DNA of 64,000 nucleotides, taken from assembly GCA_024235835.1 (NCBI GenBank), contig JACKLQ010000002.1, positions 186,001-250,000 of the forward strand, written 5' to 3'. A model generated the notes under the pieces. The model did no database searches. It was not told where the DNA came from and saw only the letters and a list, made by a program, of their open reading frames with translations. The DNA comes from Thiobacillus sp. (GTDB taxonomy: Bacteria > Pseudomonadota > Gammaproteobacteria > Burkholderiales > Thiobacillaceae). Below, piece after piece: positions 55,698 to 63,927 of the stretch; the first letter of the stretch is position 1; each line of letters begins with the position of its first letter. Both the position numbers and the translations under genes were made by a program.

Positions 55698-56843
55698 TTA
55701 GTGGGCGGCTTCCAGCAGGGCCTCGATGGCCTTGCCGGCGGAATCGCCCCGGCCCCGATGCAGGTCCAGGATGGCCATGGCCTTGTCCAGCCACTGCTGC
55801 CGGCCAGATTCCGCAACCTGGCGCAGGGGTGCCAGGCCTCCCTCCTGTACCCAGTGTTCGTAGGCTACGGCCAGTTCCGGGAACAGCTTGCGTCGCATGC
55901 CGATGAAGTTGGCGAAATAGAAGTGGATTGCCGCCGGTTCGCCCCGCTCCAGCAGGCCCGGAAGGGTGGACAGGCAATCCGCGTAGATGTCCCGCACGGC
56001 CCGGGCCATGATCTCCGCCCGGGATCGCATCAGGTCCGCCAGCATGGCAGACCAGGGCTCGCCCAGTTCAGCCCCCACCCGGGCCTCGCCGATCTCGTGC
56101 AGGATGACGGACTCGGTTTCCACACCCGTCATGGCATCCAGGGCCTGTTCCGTCTCACGTGCGAAGTCGTAGCAGGCCAGTGCACGGCCAAGGGCCGCGT
56201 TGCGTTTGTTCCAGGTCCATTCTTCGAAGCGTTCCCACAGCCAGCGGCGCAGGGCCTCGGTGCGCACGAAGATGCTGGCGGAAAACACGCCGGGTCGCCC
56301 CAAGTGTTTTCCGCCACCCCCGGGGGGCGGGGCCGACCGAAGGGAGGTGCCGGGGGTGGTGACATGTTCCAGCATCATGCCCGGGGGGGCGTCCAGGTCC
56401 CGGGCGTATTCGCAATCGGACACGTAGACCTGGAAACCATGCCGTTCCTCCCGATGCAGCAGGTTTGCAAGGAAAAAGTGGGGCTTGCAGGCCCGGCCGT
56501 AGCCGCCGGAGTAGATGTAGCCCATGGGGGCCAGGGTGAGGTTGATGGCCTCCACTTCGAAAGGGTCCATCTCGCCGCCGGGCATTGGCAGCGGCACATA
56601 GGGCGAGGTCTCGACACCTTCCCAAAGCTTTTCCCGCTCGTTCATCCAGTCGCCAATGGCAGCCTTGGGCATTTCCTGGGTGAAGCCCAGGTCGTTTTCC
56701 CAGCGGTAGAGTTCACGCATCTTCAAAAGGAAGGTGCACATGGTCAGATCGCCGGCAAACTGGGCATCGGAGATGTGACAATTTGTCTGCACGGCGTTGA
56801 CGATGGCCCCCAGGTTCAAGTCTGTCATACACGAGGCGCCCAT
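55698..56843 (-). CDS. uncharacterised conserved protein (Sfum_1244-like), with an in-frame repeat insertion
   Basis: 381 residues; AAGGAG lies six bases upstream of the ATG at 56843. The opening LGAIVNAVQTNCHISDAQFA and the segment YRWENDLGF resemble the Sfum_1244 family, a name I recall without certainty; function unknown. A copy of the dispersed palindromic element (56277-56360) sits inside the frame and adds about 28 residues (SLRSAPPPGGGGKHLGRP and flanks), of low complexity, keeping the frame open. Conserved blocks continue on both sides, for example SASIFVRTEALRRWLWERFE. Confidence 0.7.
   Translation of the reverse strand: MGASCMTDLNLGAIVNAVQTNCHISDAQFAGDLTMCTFLLKMRELYRWENDLGFTQEMPKAAIGDWMNEREKLWEGVETSPYVPLPMPGGEMDPFEVEAINLTLAPMGYIYSGGYGRACKPHFFLANLLHREERHGFQVYVSDCEYARDLDAPPGMMLEHVTTPGTSLRSAPPPGGGGKHLGRPGVFSASIFVRTEALRRWLWERFEEWTWNKRNAALGRALACYDFARETEQALDAMTGVETESVILHEIGEARVGAELGEPWSAMLADLMRSRAEIMARAVRDIYADCLSTLPGLLERGEPAAIHFYFANFIGMRRKLFPELAVAYEHWVQEGGLAPLRQVAESGRQQWLDKAMAILDLHRGRGDSAGKAIEALLEAAH
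56277..56360 (+). repeat. dispersed palindromic element, copy D (inside a gene)
   Basis: Perfect 12-bp stem GGCGGAAAACAC (56277-56288) with GTGTTTTCCGCC (56304-56315), loop GCCGGGTCGCCCCAA, then a CCCCCGGGGGG palindrome and an ACCGAAGGG tail. The approximate 84-bp length is a multiple of three. Confidence 0.75.
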
Positions 56844-56911
56844 GGCCGGCTCCTTGAATTGTTGAGCAATTTTGTCGGATTATGCGCCGGCGTTTTTTAC
56901 AAAGGAACAAC

Positions 56912-56932
56912 ATGCGTTACTGGTTGATGAAA
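56912..56932 (+). other. left attachment site and 5' remnant of the EVE-domain gene
   Basis: AAAGGA ribosome site, ATG and the next six codons of the EVE-domain gene, then a new sequence with a stop after 12 codons. It matches 63928-63948 at 20 of 21 bases. Confidence 0.85.
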
Positions 56933-57023
56933 ATTGATCTATCAGCCTAGCAGGCTTGTAAGCCGCATGGTTACTGGCTTTTGGCGCATCCCCGCTCTTA
57001 CGTGCCTAGATACGGCGGCCGCT

Positions 57024-57043
57024 TGGGTGGGGTTTTGGGTGGG
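57024..57043. repeat. integrase arm-type repeats, left end
   Basis: TGGGTGGGGTTTTGGGTGGG, identical to 63796-63815 at the right end. Two TGGGTGGG units spaced 12 bp. Confidence 0.65.
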
Positions 57044-57044
57044 A

Positions 57045-57308
57045 CTATGAAACTTCTGTACCCATCAGCATGAGCATACGGCGTTCCAGGCGCTGCAATT
57101 CGGCGCTGACCCTATCCACCTCGCCGGGCAGGGCAAAGCCGCCTGTGCGGATGTAGCTAAGGCGGCTCTCCAGTTCGTCTATGCGGCGATCCAGGCGGCG
57201 GACTTCATGCTCAGCCGCCCTTCGGCAGGCAGTGGAACAGTAGCCCTTAGGGCGGCCAGGCCCTTCGATCTTGGGAAGTTCGGCATTGCACTTGATGCAG
57301 TTCGACAT
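57045..57308 (-). CDS. small zinc-finger coiled-coil protein
   Basis: 87 residues. An N-terminal zinc-ribbon pattern, CIKCNAELPK then CSTACRR, precedes a helix rich in Arg, Glu and Leu (HEVRRLDRRIDELESRL...VSAELQRLERRMLM), a likely coiled coil. This is typical of small regulators on mobile elements. Function unknown. It is the last gene of the element's minus-strand run and abuts the left arm repeats. Confidence 0.7.
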   Translation of the reverse strand: MSNCIKCNAELPKIEGPGRPKGYCSTACRRAAEHEVRRLDRRIDELESRLSYIRTGGFALPGEVDRVSAELQRLERRMLMLMGTEVS

Positions 57309-57444
57309 GATTTCTCCTATGAAGTGAATTTCTCCCCCCCCTCCCCCCTACCCATTTCGCGGTGTTGCGAGCGAAAGGGAGGGAGCGGTCGCGGGCGCAT
57401 GGGTCATAGACTTTCCGCGCCCCCCCGGCCGCCCTCCACGCACG

Positions 57445-58017
57445 TCAAACAAACGTCTCCGCCTGTACCACTATCCCGGCCACGTGCAGCTGCTCCAGGC
57501 TCAGGTCAACAGGGACCCCGGTCTCCCCCAGACGAGCGAGCCGCTGCAGACAGCTTGCATAGAACCCCTTGTCGCCGCCCGGCCACGTGCTGAAATCCCC
57601 GACCTCACAAAATTCGATCTCGTCCTGCAGGTCCTGGGCTTCCTGCAACCTGCTGCATAACGCTTGCAGGGCAAGGGCTACGGCATGGCGTTGGCGCCTG
57701 GCCAGCTCAGGCAACTTGAACTCGGCTCTAATCTCTCCCCGCGCGGCCTGGCGCGCCGTCGCAAGCCGGTCCCGCAACAGCCCGAGGGCAGCCTGGATCG
57801 TGCGAAGGCGCTCATCCCGCTCGGCCGGGGTCATGGCGCTGGGCTGCTGTTCGTCGCCCAGCAGGGCGCTGGCTTCTCTCTGGCGTAGCTCCGCCGGGCT
57901 CAGCGGGGGCAGGGCGATTCGCAGGGTATGCGCTTCAATCATCAGGGCACGCTCTCTTTCCAACAGAGCGGCAACTTGCGGGTGTGTGTCCAGCTGGCGG
58001 ATGCCGATATTTTTCAT
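57445..58017 (-). CDS. hypothetical helical protein of the element
   Basis: 190 residues, highly helical: IRQLDTHPQVAALLERERALM, AMTPAERDERLRTIQAALGLL and RHAVALALQALCSRLQEAQDL. No catalytic motif is evident. It lies between the zinc protein (136-bp gap, no gene seen) and the small gene at 58030 (12 bp). Function unknown. Confidence 0.65.
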   Translation of the reverse strand: MKNIGIRQLDTHPQVAALLERERALMIEAHTLRIALPPLSPAELRQREASALLGDEQQPSAMTPAERDERLRTIQAALGLLRDRLATARQAARGEIRAEFKLPELARRQRHAVALALQALCSRLQEAQDLQDEIEFCEVGDFSTWPGGDKGFYASCLQRLARLGETGVPVDLSLEQLHVAGIVVQAETFV

Positions 58018-58029
58018 GTGAGTCCTCTC

Positions 58030-58392
58030 TCAAGTGAAGGCCCTTGCGGGCGATGTATGCCCGCAAGGCGCGGGCAATTCTTTGGGGTCGAAGCCCAGGG
58101 CTTCATCGGCCTCGACTACTTTCAGCCAGCCTTCGGGGTCTGTCCTGGCCAGGGCCAGGGCTTGATTCAGCTCTTCGGCGGAATAGCCCCAGCGTTCCGC
58201 CATCCTGAGAATGCGGACCTTGAACATCGGGGAAAGGGCATTTGCCGTGTGCGCGCCCGAAAAACCTTGCGAATCCTGCGAATCCCGCGAAAGTCCGCAT
58301 GGCGACTGGGTTTCAGCGTGCGAATCTTTTGCGAATGTCTGCGAATCCTGTGCGAATCCGGGGGGCGTGGCGGGCTGGAAGCGGAATTTCAT
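58030..58392 (-). CDS. small protein overlapping an iteron cluster
   Basis: 120 residues. The start overlaps the primase stop as ATGA. Residues about 12-45 are low complexity (FAQDSQTFAKDSHAETQSPC, then GLSRDSQDSQGFSG) and are simply the translation of the DNA iterons at 58256-58357. The C-terminal half (FKVRILRMAERWGYSAEELNQALALARTDPEGWLKVV) looks like a genuine small helical domain. The coding and replication-signal functions appear to share the same DNA. Confidence 0.65.
   Translation of the reverse strand: MKFRFQPATPPGFAQDSQTFAKDSHAETQSPCGLSRDSQDSQGFSGAHTANALSPMFKVRILRMAERWGYSAEELNQALALARTDPEGWLKVVEADEALGFDPKELPAPCGHTSPARAFT
58256..58357. repeat. iteron cluster, left copy (possible replication control site)
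   Basis: Seven direct repeats of TGCGAAT or close variants: at 58268, 58277 and 58286 (9-bp steps) and at 58319, 58330, 58340 and 58351 (10-11-bp steps). The part 58256-58326 is a 69/71 match, in inverted orientation, to 62338-62408. Confidence 0.75.
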
Positions 58393-60896
58393 GCCTCGCC
58401 CTCCCGATGCACGCGATAGGCTTCGCGGCGTGTGGTGCCTTCGTACTCCAGGCCGCCGGGCAAGGCGGAAACGTGGCCATGCAGTTCCAACACCCGCAAC
58501 AGCTCCCGCGCCCGCGATGCGCTTCGCACGTGGGCGGGGCCGTTGCGGTAGATTTCCACCAGGGTTATGGATCCTTTGCCGTGCTGGATCAGCCAGTCAT
58601 AGAGCCGCTGGGCGGCCATCAGCTCCGGGTCCGCCTGGGCGCTGCCCACCAGGCGCAAGGCCTCCGCCAGGTAGAACTGGCCCAGCACGATTGCCCGGCC
58701 CAGGGTTTCTTCGTCAATCTCCGCCGCCCCCAGGTCTTCCACCAGGGCCAGCACGCCGGCCAGGCGCAACACATGTTCGGCGGCCTTGGCGGCGAAGGCC
58801 TTGATGGGGGCGAACTCGCCCACCAACTCAACTTCCACCGCGTTGTGGAACTCGATCCAGAGCCGCCGGGCGGGTGGGGATAGGGGCAGGTCTCGGGGCG
58901 CCAGCTCATTGCGCGCGCCCTCGCCAATGGGAAGGGGCGCTTCCAACAGCGTCAGCAGGCGGCCGGTATAGGTCCTGATCTCCGGGGCGTCTTCGGGGTT
59001 GCCCTCCACATACGCCCGGCTACCGGCCAGGCTATCGGGCTGGCAAATCAGGAACCGGGCCAACAGCCCTTGTTCGTTGATCAGTTCGGACCCCAGCAGG
59101 GCCGCCGCCACACGGGGTTGCATCATCAGGTGGGCGGATACGCGCCGGCCGTAGAGCTTGGAAGCGCCATCCCCCGCGCGCACACGGTCCAGGGGGGTGC
59201 CATCCCAAAGGGAAGAGAGTCCGGCCGACGTCTTGAGGGCGTTATCCGCGTTCATGCCATGCCCGCCGATGAACTGCCCGCCTTCCGCGCTGAACAGGCC
59301 CATGCTGGGCTGGCCCACCATCAGCAGCTTCGCCAGGCCTTCGAGCGTGGGCTCGCCACACAACAGGACCGGCGCCAGGGGTGGTTCGGGTTCGTCGCCT
59401 ACCTCCGCCAGGGCGTGGGCAATGGCGGCCTTGTTCCGCTCTTTGCCGCCGCTGCGCAGGGCATCGGCGCGGGAAGCCTTCCAGGCATCCAGCTCGCGGT
59501 CGTAGTCCCGGCGCCGGGGCTCGTATTCGTCGATCAGGCGCTTCTCGCGCCTCAAGACGGGGTAGAGGGCCAGGCGATCCACCGCGCTTTTGCGGTCTCC
59601 GCTCTCCGCCAGGCTGGCCAGGAACAGCGATAGGGGAATGCGCCGGCCATCCAGCTTCACGTCTGCATGGGCTTGCACGGCCAGGGCCGCCGCGCCCAGC
59701 ACGCTTTGGGCGCATATGGCCAGGGGCGCGCGCACGGTTTCATGCAGGACGCGTGCAGCGCCGCCCAGCAGCTCGCCCAGGGCCTCCGCCGGGTAGCGGG
59801 TGGCGGGGTCAATCTCCCGCTGCAATGGCCGAAACTCCAGCCGGCGTTCCTGGGTCTTGATGAACGGCCTTCCAGAATCGCCCAGGTTCGTTTTTTTGGG
59901 CTGGGGTGGGGCTTTGGTATTCACCTGGGCCAAAGCGAGGCCTATTTGGCCCGCGACGGCCTCGGCGCCCCCAAGCTGGTGCAAATCATTGAAGTCCGTC
60001 GCCCCCTCCGGCCGTTCGGGTCCGAAGTCGGGCAGGGCCAGGGCGCCGCCCACCAGGCGCGCGGCGTGTTCGGCGTGCTCCTGGCCGTTGCCCAGGTCCG
60101 CCAGGATGCAGAGCCGGGCTTTCGGGTAGCGCGCGCGCATGGCCTGGGCCACGGCGCCCAGGTTGTTGCAGCTCAGGGCGGCCATGGCAAGGTGGCCCGT
60201 CGCCTGGCTGGCCGATAAACAGGTGGAAACCCCTTCCCCGATCAGGATGGTGACGCCTTCGCCGTCGCCTTTTGGCAGGGCCTCAGTTGCCCAGAATCCG
60301 CCCGCCTTGGCGCCGCCGGCCAGGGCGCTTTTACGGCCGGTCTCGTCGATCATTTCCAAGCTGGTGAGCTTGCCGCCGATCTTCACCGGGGCCAGCAGTA
60401 GGCGGCCGGTTAACGGCTGGCCTTCGGCCTTGGGTGTGTAGCCCAGCAGCCCCGCCGCGCGGGTGGCCTCGATCTCGCGTAGGGTGGCGGTGGGTTGCAC
60501 GCCCTTTCGGCCCAGGTAGGGGTGGGCTTCGCCTACCTGGCTGCCCGCCTTCCAGCAGGCTAGGGACTTTTTCGCGGCTTCCTCCCGGCGCCGGGCCTCT
60601 GCCTGTTCCGCCTGGCGGATGGCCTCGCGCCGCTTGCGCTCCCGCTCCTGGCGTTCCGCGTCGGACAGCTCGCGGCCATCGTCCACAAAGAAAGTCACAG
60701 GTCCGCCGGTCTTCCAGTTGGCGACAGTCCCGCCCTGGCCATCGGCGAAGAGCTTGATTCGCCCATCGCCCTTGCCGCGCCGGTCGCCCTCGATATCGGT
60801 TTCATGCCAACGGCCATCGGTGGGGACCGGCTTGAAGACGATGCCCACCTCGTCGCAAGCCTTGCGCAAAGCGCCGTACAGGTCGGGGGCGCTCAT
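58389..60896 (-). CDS. primase-helicase-like protein (Toprim plus DUF3987)
   Basis: 835 residues from the ATG at 60896, which overlaps the preceding small gene as ATGA. The N-terminal part (about 1-300) is primase-like: a short unit with GRWHETDIEGDRRGKGDGRI, then YLGRKGV, a Toprim-type core (VTILIGEGVSTCLSASQATG; ARLCILADLG). The C-terminal half is DUF3987-like (RAPLAICAQSVLGAAALAVQAHADV; ESGDRKSAVDRLAL with a modified Walker A; GLFSAEGGQFIGG). This is the arrangement of replication proteins on satellite phages and integrative elements. Confidence 0.85.
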   Translation of the reverse strand: MSAPDLYGALRKACDEVGIVFKPVPTDGRWHETDIEGDRRGKGDGRIKLFADGQGGTVANWKTGGPVTFFVDDGRELSDAERQERERKRREAIRQAEQAEARRREEAAKKSLACWKAGSQVGEAHPYLGRKGVQPTATLREIEATRAAGLLGYTPKAEGQPLTGRLLLAPVKIGGKLTSLEMIDETGRKSALAGGAKAGGFWATEALPKGDGEGVTILIGEGVSTCLSASQATGHLAMAALSCNNLGAVAQAMRARYPKARLCILADLGNGQEHAEHAARLVGGALALPDFGPERPEGATDFNDLHQLGGAEAVAGQIGLALAQVNTKAPPQPKKTNLGDSGRPFIKTQERRLEFRPLQREIDPATRYPAEALGELLGGAARVLHETVRAPLAICAQSVLGAAALAVQAHADVKLDGRRIPLSLFLASLAESGDRKSAVDRLALYPVLRREKRLIDEYEPRRRDYDRELDAWKASRADALRSGGKERNKAAIAHALAEVGDEPEPPLAPVLLCGEPTLEGLAKLLMVGQPSMGLFSAEGGQFIGGHGMNADNALKTSAGLSSLWDGTPLDRVRAGDGASKLYGRRVSAHLMMQPRVAAALLGSELINEQGLLARFLICQPDSLAGSRAYVEGNPEDAPEIRTYTGRLLTLLEAPLPIGEGARNELAPRDLPLSPPARRLWIEFHNAVEVELVGEFAPIKAFAAKAAEHVLRLAGVLALVEDLGAAEIDEETLGRAIVLGQFYLAEALRLVGSAQADPELMAAQRLYDWLIQHGKGSITLVEIYRNGPAHVRSASRARELLRVLELHGHVSALPGGLEYEGTTRREAYRVHREGEA

Positions 60897-61144
60897 GAAA
60901 GCAGCTTGTCCCGCTTTTCCAGTCCCAGCACGCCGCGCCCGGCGCGGATGAGGATGGCCATGGCCTTGGATGGATCGGCGGCCCCGACATCGGCGCACGC
61001 CATGCAGATGGGCGCCTGAATTGTCGCCTTGCCGGCGGTCAGAAGGTTGATGGTGATGGAGACGTCCCCGCCCGTATGGCTACCAGGGGGAATCTTCGCG
61101 GCACAGACGACGCAGGCGGCCGCCACCTTGGTACGGCGGGCCAT
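60893..61144 (-). CDS. small two-CxxC zinc-binding protein
   Basis: 83 residues. CVVCAAKI near the N-terminus and CMACAD in the middle form a likely zinc ribbon. The start lies 3 bp after the AlpA-like gene and the stop overlaps the primase start by 4 bp, so it is translationally coupled to the primase. Possibly a primase accessory or a host-takeover factor; no family recognised. Confidence 0.7.
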   Translation of the reverse strand: MARRTKVAAACVVCAAKIPPGSHTGGDVSITINLLTAGKATIQAPICMACADVGAADPSKAMAILIRAGRGVLGLEKRDKLLS

Positions 61145-61147
61145 GGC

Positions 61148-61408
61148 TCAGGCCTTGGGATGCTGGTATTGGGCGAGAAGCTCGCGGATGGATTCCACCG
61201 TCCAGGCCGTGGTATTGGCGCCGATCTTGACGCCGGCCGGGGCCTTTCCAGTCTTTACCCAGTGCCACCATGTGCTGCGCCCGATGGGCAGGATTTGCAG
61301 GATGGTGGAGAGCCTGACGAAGCCGGTAGCGGGGAGGGTGACGGCGCGGGCCTGGCCGTGCTTCTCAAGATGGACCAGGGTGGCGGGGGAGAGTGTCTTA
61401 CGGGACAT
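61148..61408 (-). CDS. AlpA-like helix-turn-helix regulator
   Basis: 86 residues. FVRLSTILQILPIGRSTWWHWVKTG is the MerR/AlpA-type winged helix pattern, and AWTVESIRELLAQ completes it. In P4-like elements AlpA activates the integrase or acts as an excisionase. It starts the block with the zinc protein and primase, so it may regulate them. An inverted repeat (61455-61479) lies 47 bp upstream. Confidence 0.85.
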   Translation of the reverse strand: MSRKTLSPATLVHLEKHGQARAVTLPATGFVRLSTILQILPIGRSTWWHWVKTGKAPAGVKIGANTTAWTVESIRELLAQYQHPKA

Positions 61409-61454
61409 GCTGGGCTCCTGCTGAACAGTGTGCCCGCATCCTGCCTGCCCCCTT

Positions 61455-61479
61455 TTTGACAGGCTTAGAGCGCTGTCAA
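61455..61479. promoter_or_regulatory. inverted repeat upstream of the AlpA-like gene
   Basis: TTTGACAG (61455-61462) and CTGTCAAA (61472-61479) with nine bases between. The arms contain TTGACA on both strands, a perfect -35 hexamer, but no good -10 at 17 bp on the minus strand. It may be an operator for the adjacent regulator. Confidence 0.4.
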
Positions 61480-61480
61480 A

Positions 61481-62128
61481 CTATCTCCCAAACAATGCCC
61501 GCGAAACGGTTCGATACGCTGACTCCGGCAGCTTGAACTTCGTCAGAACAGACCGGATTCGATCCGCTTGATTGAGTTTGCGCGCCGCCTTGGGGGTCTG
61601 GTCTGTGTCATGTGCGCGCCAGTCCTCTTTGGCCTGTTCGGAATAGATGGTGCTTTCTCCGGCGGCCCTTTCGCGCATATCTGCCAGCCGATCAAGCTCG
61701 GCCTGGCCCCGTTCCGCAAGCGGTTCCAGGGTGTGGACCCGGCTATCCTGACGCCAGGAAAGCAGCGTTCGGCCCGTTCCCTCGATCTCGCGGATGGTTT
61801 CATCCGGAAGGCCGAATCCCAGTTTCAGGAAGTCCCGCGCCAGGAACAGCTTGAGGGCCAAGCTCGCGGCCGCTTCCTCTCGGGCATTCAGAAACGCGGG
61901 GCCGTAGTCGGCCAGCAGGTGACGGATTCCATCGGCGTCGGCCAGGTCTCCGGCGCGCCTGGGCATGTCGAATTTGTCGGGGCCAAACTCGGAAAGCGCC
62001 GCGCCGATCAGCCCTTCAAGCAGGTGATCCAGCGAGCCGCCGCGCCTGTACGCCTGCCCTTCCGCAGCCAATTCGCGAAGCGCGCGAATGGCATCCTCGA
62101 ATCGGTCCGGGTCTGATATCAGATCCAT
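61481..62128 (-). CDS. hypothetical protein of the element
   Basis: 215 residues, mixed helical, with LISDPDRFEDAIRALRELAAEG, LKLFLARDFLKLGFGLPDETI and a basic C-terminus (KAARKLNQADRIRSVLTKFK). No family recognised. It lies between the iteron region and the AlpA-like gene. It might be an immunity, copy-control or cargo function; nothing in the sequence decides. Confidence 0.65.
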   Translation of the reverse strand: MDLISDPDRFEDAIRALRELAAEGQAYRRGGSLDHLLEGLIGAALSEFGPDKFDMPRRAGDLADADGIRHLLADYGPAFLNAREEAAASLALKLFLARDFLKLGFGLPDETIREIEGTGRTLLSWRQDSRVHTLEPLAERGQAELDRLADMRERAAGESTIYSEQAKEDWRAHDTDQTPKAARKLNQADRIRSVLTKFKLPESAYRTVSRALFGR

Positions 62129-62316
62129 TTGCGCCCCTCATGCGCCAGCCCCCAAAAGAAGGTGGGGGCGGCGTTCCGGGTTGAGGGTCCCCGGTTTTCG
62201 GCGGCCAAACCTAGCCGCCCCCGTAAAGCTCCGGTTCTCGTTGCGATGGGCCTGCAACCGGAAAAGTGCCCAGCTCCTACGACGCGGGAGCCAAGTCGCC
62301 GCGCCTCAACTCACAG

Positions 62317-62408
62317 ATTCGCAAGCGATTCGCACAGGATTCGCACGCCGGAACCCAGTCGCCATGCGGACTTTCGCGGGATTCGCAGGATTCGCAAGGT
62401 TTTTCGGG
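62317..62408. repeat. iteron cluster, right copy (possible origin)
   Basis: ATTCGCA repeats at 62317, 62328 and 62339 (exactly 11 bp apart) and at 62381 and 62390, with a TTTCGCG variant at 62372 (9-bp steps). The region lies in the 287-bp gene-free gap (62129-62415) between the hypothetical gene and the integrase. Inverted partner at 58256-58326. Confidence 0.75.
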
Positions 62409-62415
62409 TCTCGCA

Positions 62416-63747
62416 TCATGCCGCCCTGTGCAGTGGCACCACGTTCCCCCCTCTCCCCTGGGCCTCGATTCGCTTCGCCCAGGCCTTCAAGGCGGCCTCT
62501 CGCAGGTCCAGATATTCCGCGTGGTTGTAATGGGCCAGGACGCCGGGCAAGACATGGTTGGCGATCTTGTGCCCCACGAAGGCCTCGAAACCCAGGTCGG
62601 GCAGGCGGGTTATCAGGCTGCGACGCAAATCATGGACGTGGCAGGGCGTGACGCCAGGCAGGACGCCGCGCTTGAACAGCGTCAGCAAGGCATTGTTGAC
62701 GGACCTTCCGAAGATGGGCTGATCCTTGCGCAGGGGGGAAGCAAAGACGAATCGCTCTTCGCCCGTGAGCCTTTTCAGGTCTTGGAGTACCGCCACCGCC
62801 TGGGGCGCCAGGTGGACCAGATGGGCGCGCTGTTTCTTGGTGCGCTCCGCCGGGAGGCGCCAGAGCCCCCCGGCCAGGTCGAATTCGGCCCAGGCCGCGC
62901 CGCAAACCTCGTTTTCCCGCTGCCCCGTCAGGATCAGCAGCTTCAAGGCGGCGATGGTGACGGGATCGGACTTGCAGCGGCGGGGGTCTTCCAGCACCCG
63001 CCACAGGGCCGCCAGTTCATCCATGCGCAGGGTGGTCTCCCGCTTCCTGGGGGAGGCGTCCATATCCCGCCGCGTGACGCCTTCCAGGGGGTTGCCCGTG
63101 ACCCATTCCCGCACCAGGGCGAAGCGCCAGAGCCGCCGGGCCTGGGCCAGGACTTCACCGGCCATCAGCTTGGCGGTGCGGCCTTCGTGGTGCCCTTCCG
63201 CGATCTTGTCCAGGGCGTCCAACAGGTCTTGGCGGGTGACGTCGCGGATTTTCTTGTCACCGATGAAGGCGGCCAGCCGATCCAGCCGGTAGCGGATGGC
63301 GCCCGCGCTTTTCTTGCCGTCCATGATCTTCTCCATGAAGACCTCGACGGCCTTGGCGACGGTAGGCGCCGCGATCTCGGCCGCTTCGGCGGTCTTCCTG
63401 GCGTCTTCCTCCGCCCGTTCCTGGGCCAGCTTGTCTTCCCATGCTGCCACCGGGTCATGGCCCGCCTTGCGCATCGCCCGCCATTCCCCGGCGATGGCGC
63501 GGGCCTGGGTAAGGGACTGGCGGCCATGTCGTAGCCAGTCTTCCAGGCTGGCGCCGGGAGCGCCGTCCCGGTCATACTGGCCAATGGTGTACTTTGTCCG
63601 CCGGCCCATAAGCTCGTACTCAATGACCCAGGTTTTCGTCCCATGGGGGCGGATGCGCATGAACAGCCCATCCCCATCCCCCAGCATCCGATCCCCCTTC
63701 AAATTCGGGAGGGCCTTGTCGTATGTGGCCGATGCGGTTTTGCCCAT
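62416..63747 (-). CDS. tyrosine integrase
   Basis: 443 residues from the ATG at 63747 (AAGGAG six bases upstream). An N-terminal DUF4102-type arm-binding domain (LMGRRTKYTIGQYDRDG) is followed by a core-binding region and the catalytic domain: Arg in LTGQRENEVCG, HVHDLRRS, VGHKIANHV and the nucleophile Tyr in LAHYNHAEYLDLR. It belongs to the P4-like integrase group. It lies next to the right attachment site, 180 bp from the interrupted gene. Confidence 0.93.
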   Translation of the reverse strand: MGKTASATYDKALPNLKGDRMLGDGDGLFMRIRPHGTKTWVIEYELMGRRTKYTIGQYDRDGAPGASLEDWLRHGRQSLTQARAIAGEWRAMRKAGHDPVAAWEDKLAQERAEEDARKTAEAAEIAAPTVAKAVEVFMEKIMDGKKSAGAIRYRLDRLAAFIGDKKIRDVTRQDLLDALDKIAEGHHEGRTAKLMAGEVLAQARRLWRFALVREWVTGNPLEGVTRRDMDASPRKRETTLRMDELAALWRVLEDPRRCKSDPVTIAALKLLILTGQRENEVCGAAWAEFDLAGGLWRLPAERTKKQRAHLVHLAPQAVAVLQDLKRLTGEERFVFASPLRKDQPIFGRSVNNALLTLFKRGVLPGVTPCHVHDLRRSLITRLPDLGFEAFVGHKIANHVLPGVLAHYNHAEYLDLREAALKAWAKRIEAQGRGGNVVPLHRAA

Positions 63748-63780
63748 TTGGTTCTCCTTGGTGAGGACTTTTGAAAAGCT

Positions 63781-63848
63781 TGGGTGGGACTTATCTGGGT
63801 GGGGTTTTGGGTGGGTTTCTGGGTGGGATTGTATGAAATTGGGTGGGA
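63781..63848. repeat. integrase arm-type repeats, right end
   Basis: Five copies of TGGGTGGG, at 63781, 63796, 63808, 63820 and 63840, upstream of the integrase gene. The 20-bp unit at 63796-63815 is identical to 57024-57043. Confidence 0.7.
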
Positions 63849-63927
63849 CTTCACAAGACACAAAAACCCCGCCCATAACTGTATGACGTTGATTTTATAG
63901 ACTTGAATAGATCGGAGTAGATTACTT

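Larger units (their letters stand above)
56912..63927. mobile_element. 7.0-kb integrative satellite-like element in an EVE-domain gene
   Basis: The first seven codons of the interrupted gene occur at both ends (56912-56932 and 63928-63948, one mismatch) with the shared core TGGTTGATGAAA. Joining the left copy to the right one restores an EVE-domain gene with a good AAAGGA ribosome site. Inside are a tyrosine integrase next to the right end, an AlpA-type protein, a primase/helicase-like protein, small zinc proteins and unknowns, all on the minus strand. Repeats of TGGGTGGG occur at both ends. There are no structural, conjugation or obvious cargo genes. Confidence 0.85.

Noticed and set aside
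57601..58021. Plus-strand open frames opposite the element's genes
   Set aside because: High-GC shadow frames without family motifs; the minus-strand genes have ribosome sites, overlaps and recognisable domains.
58319..58357. CRISPR array
   Set aside because: Repeats of 7 bp with 10-11-bp phase are iterons, not CRISPR repeats with unique spacers; no cas genes are present.
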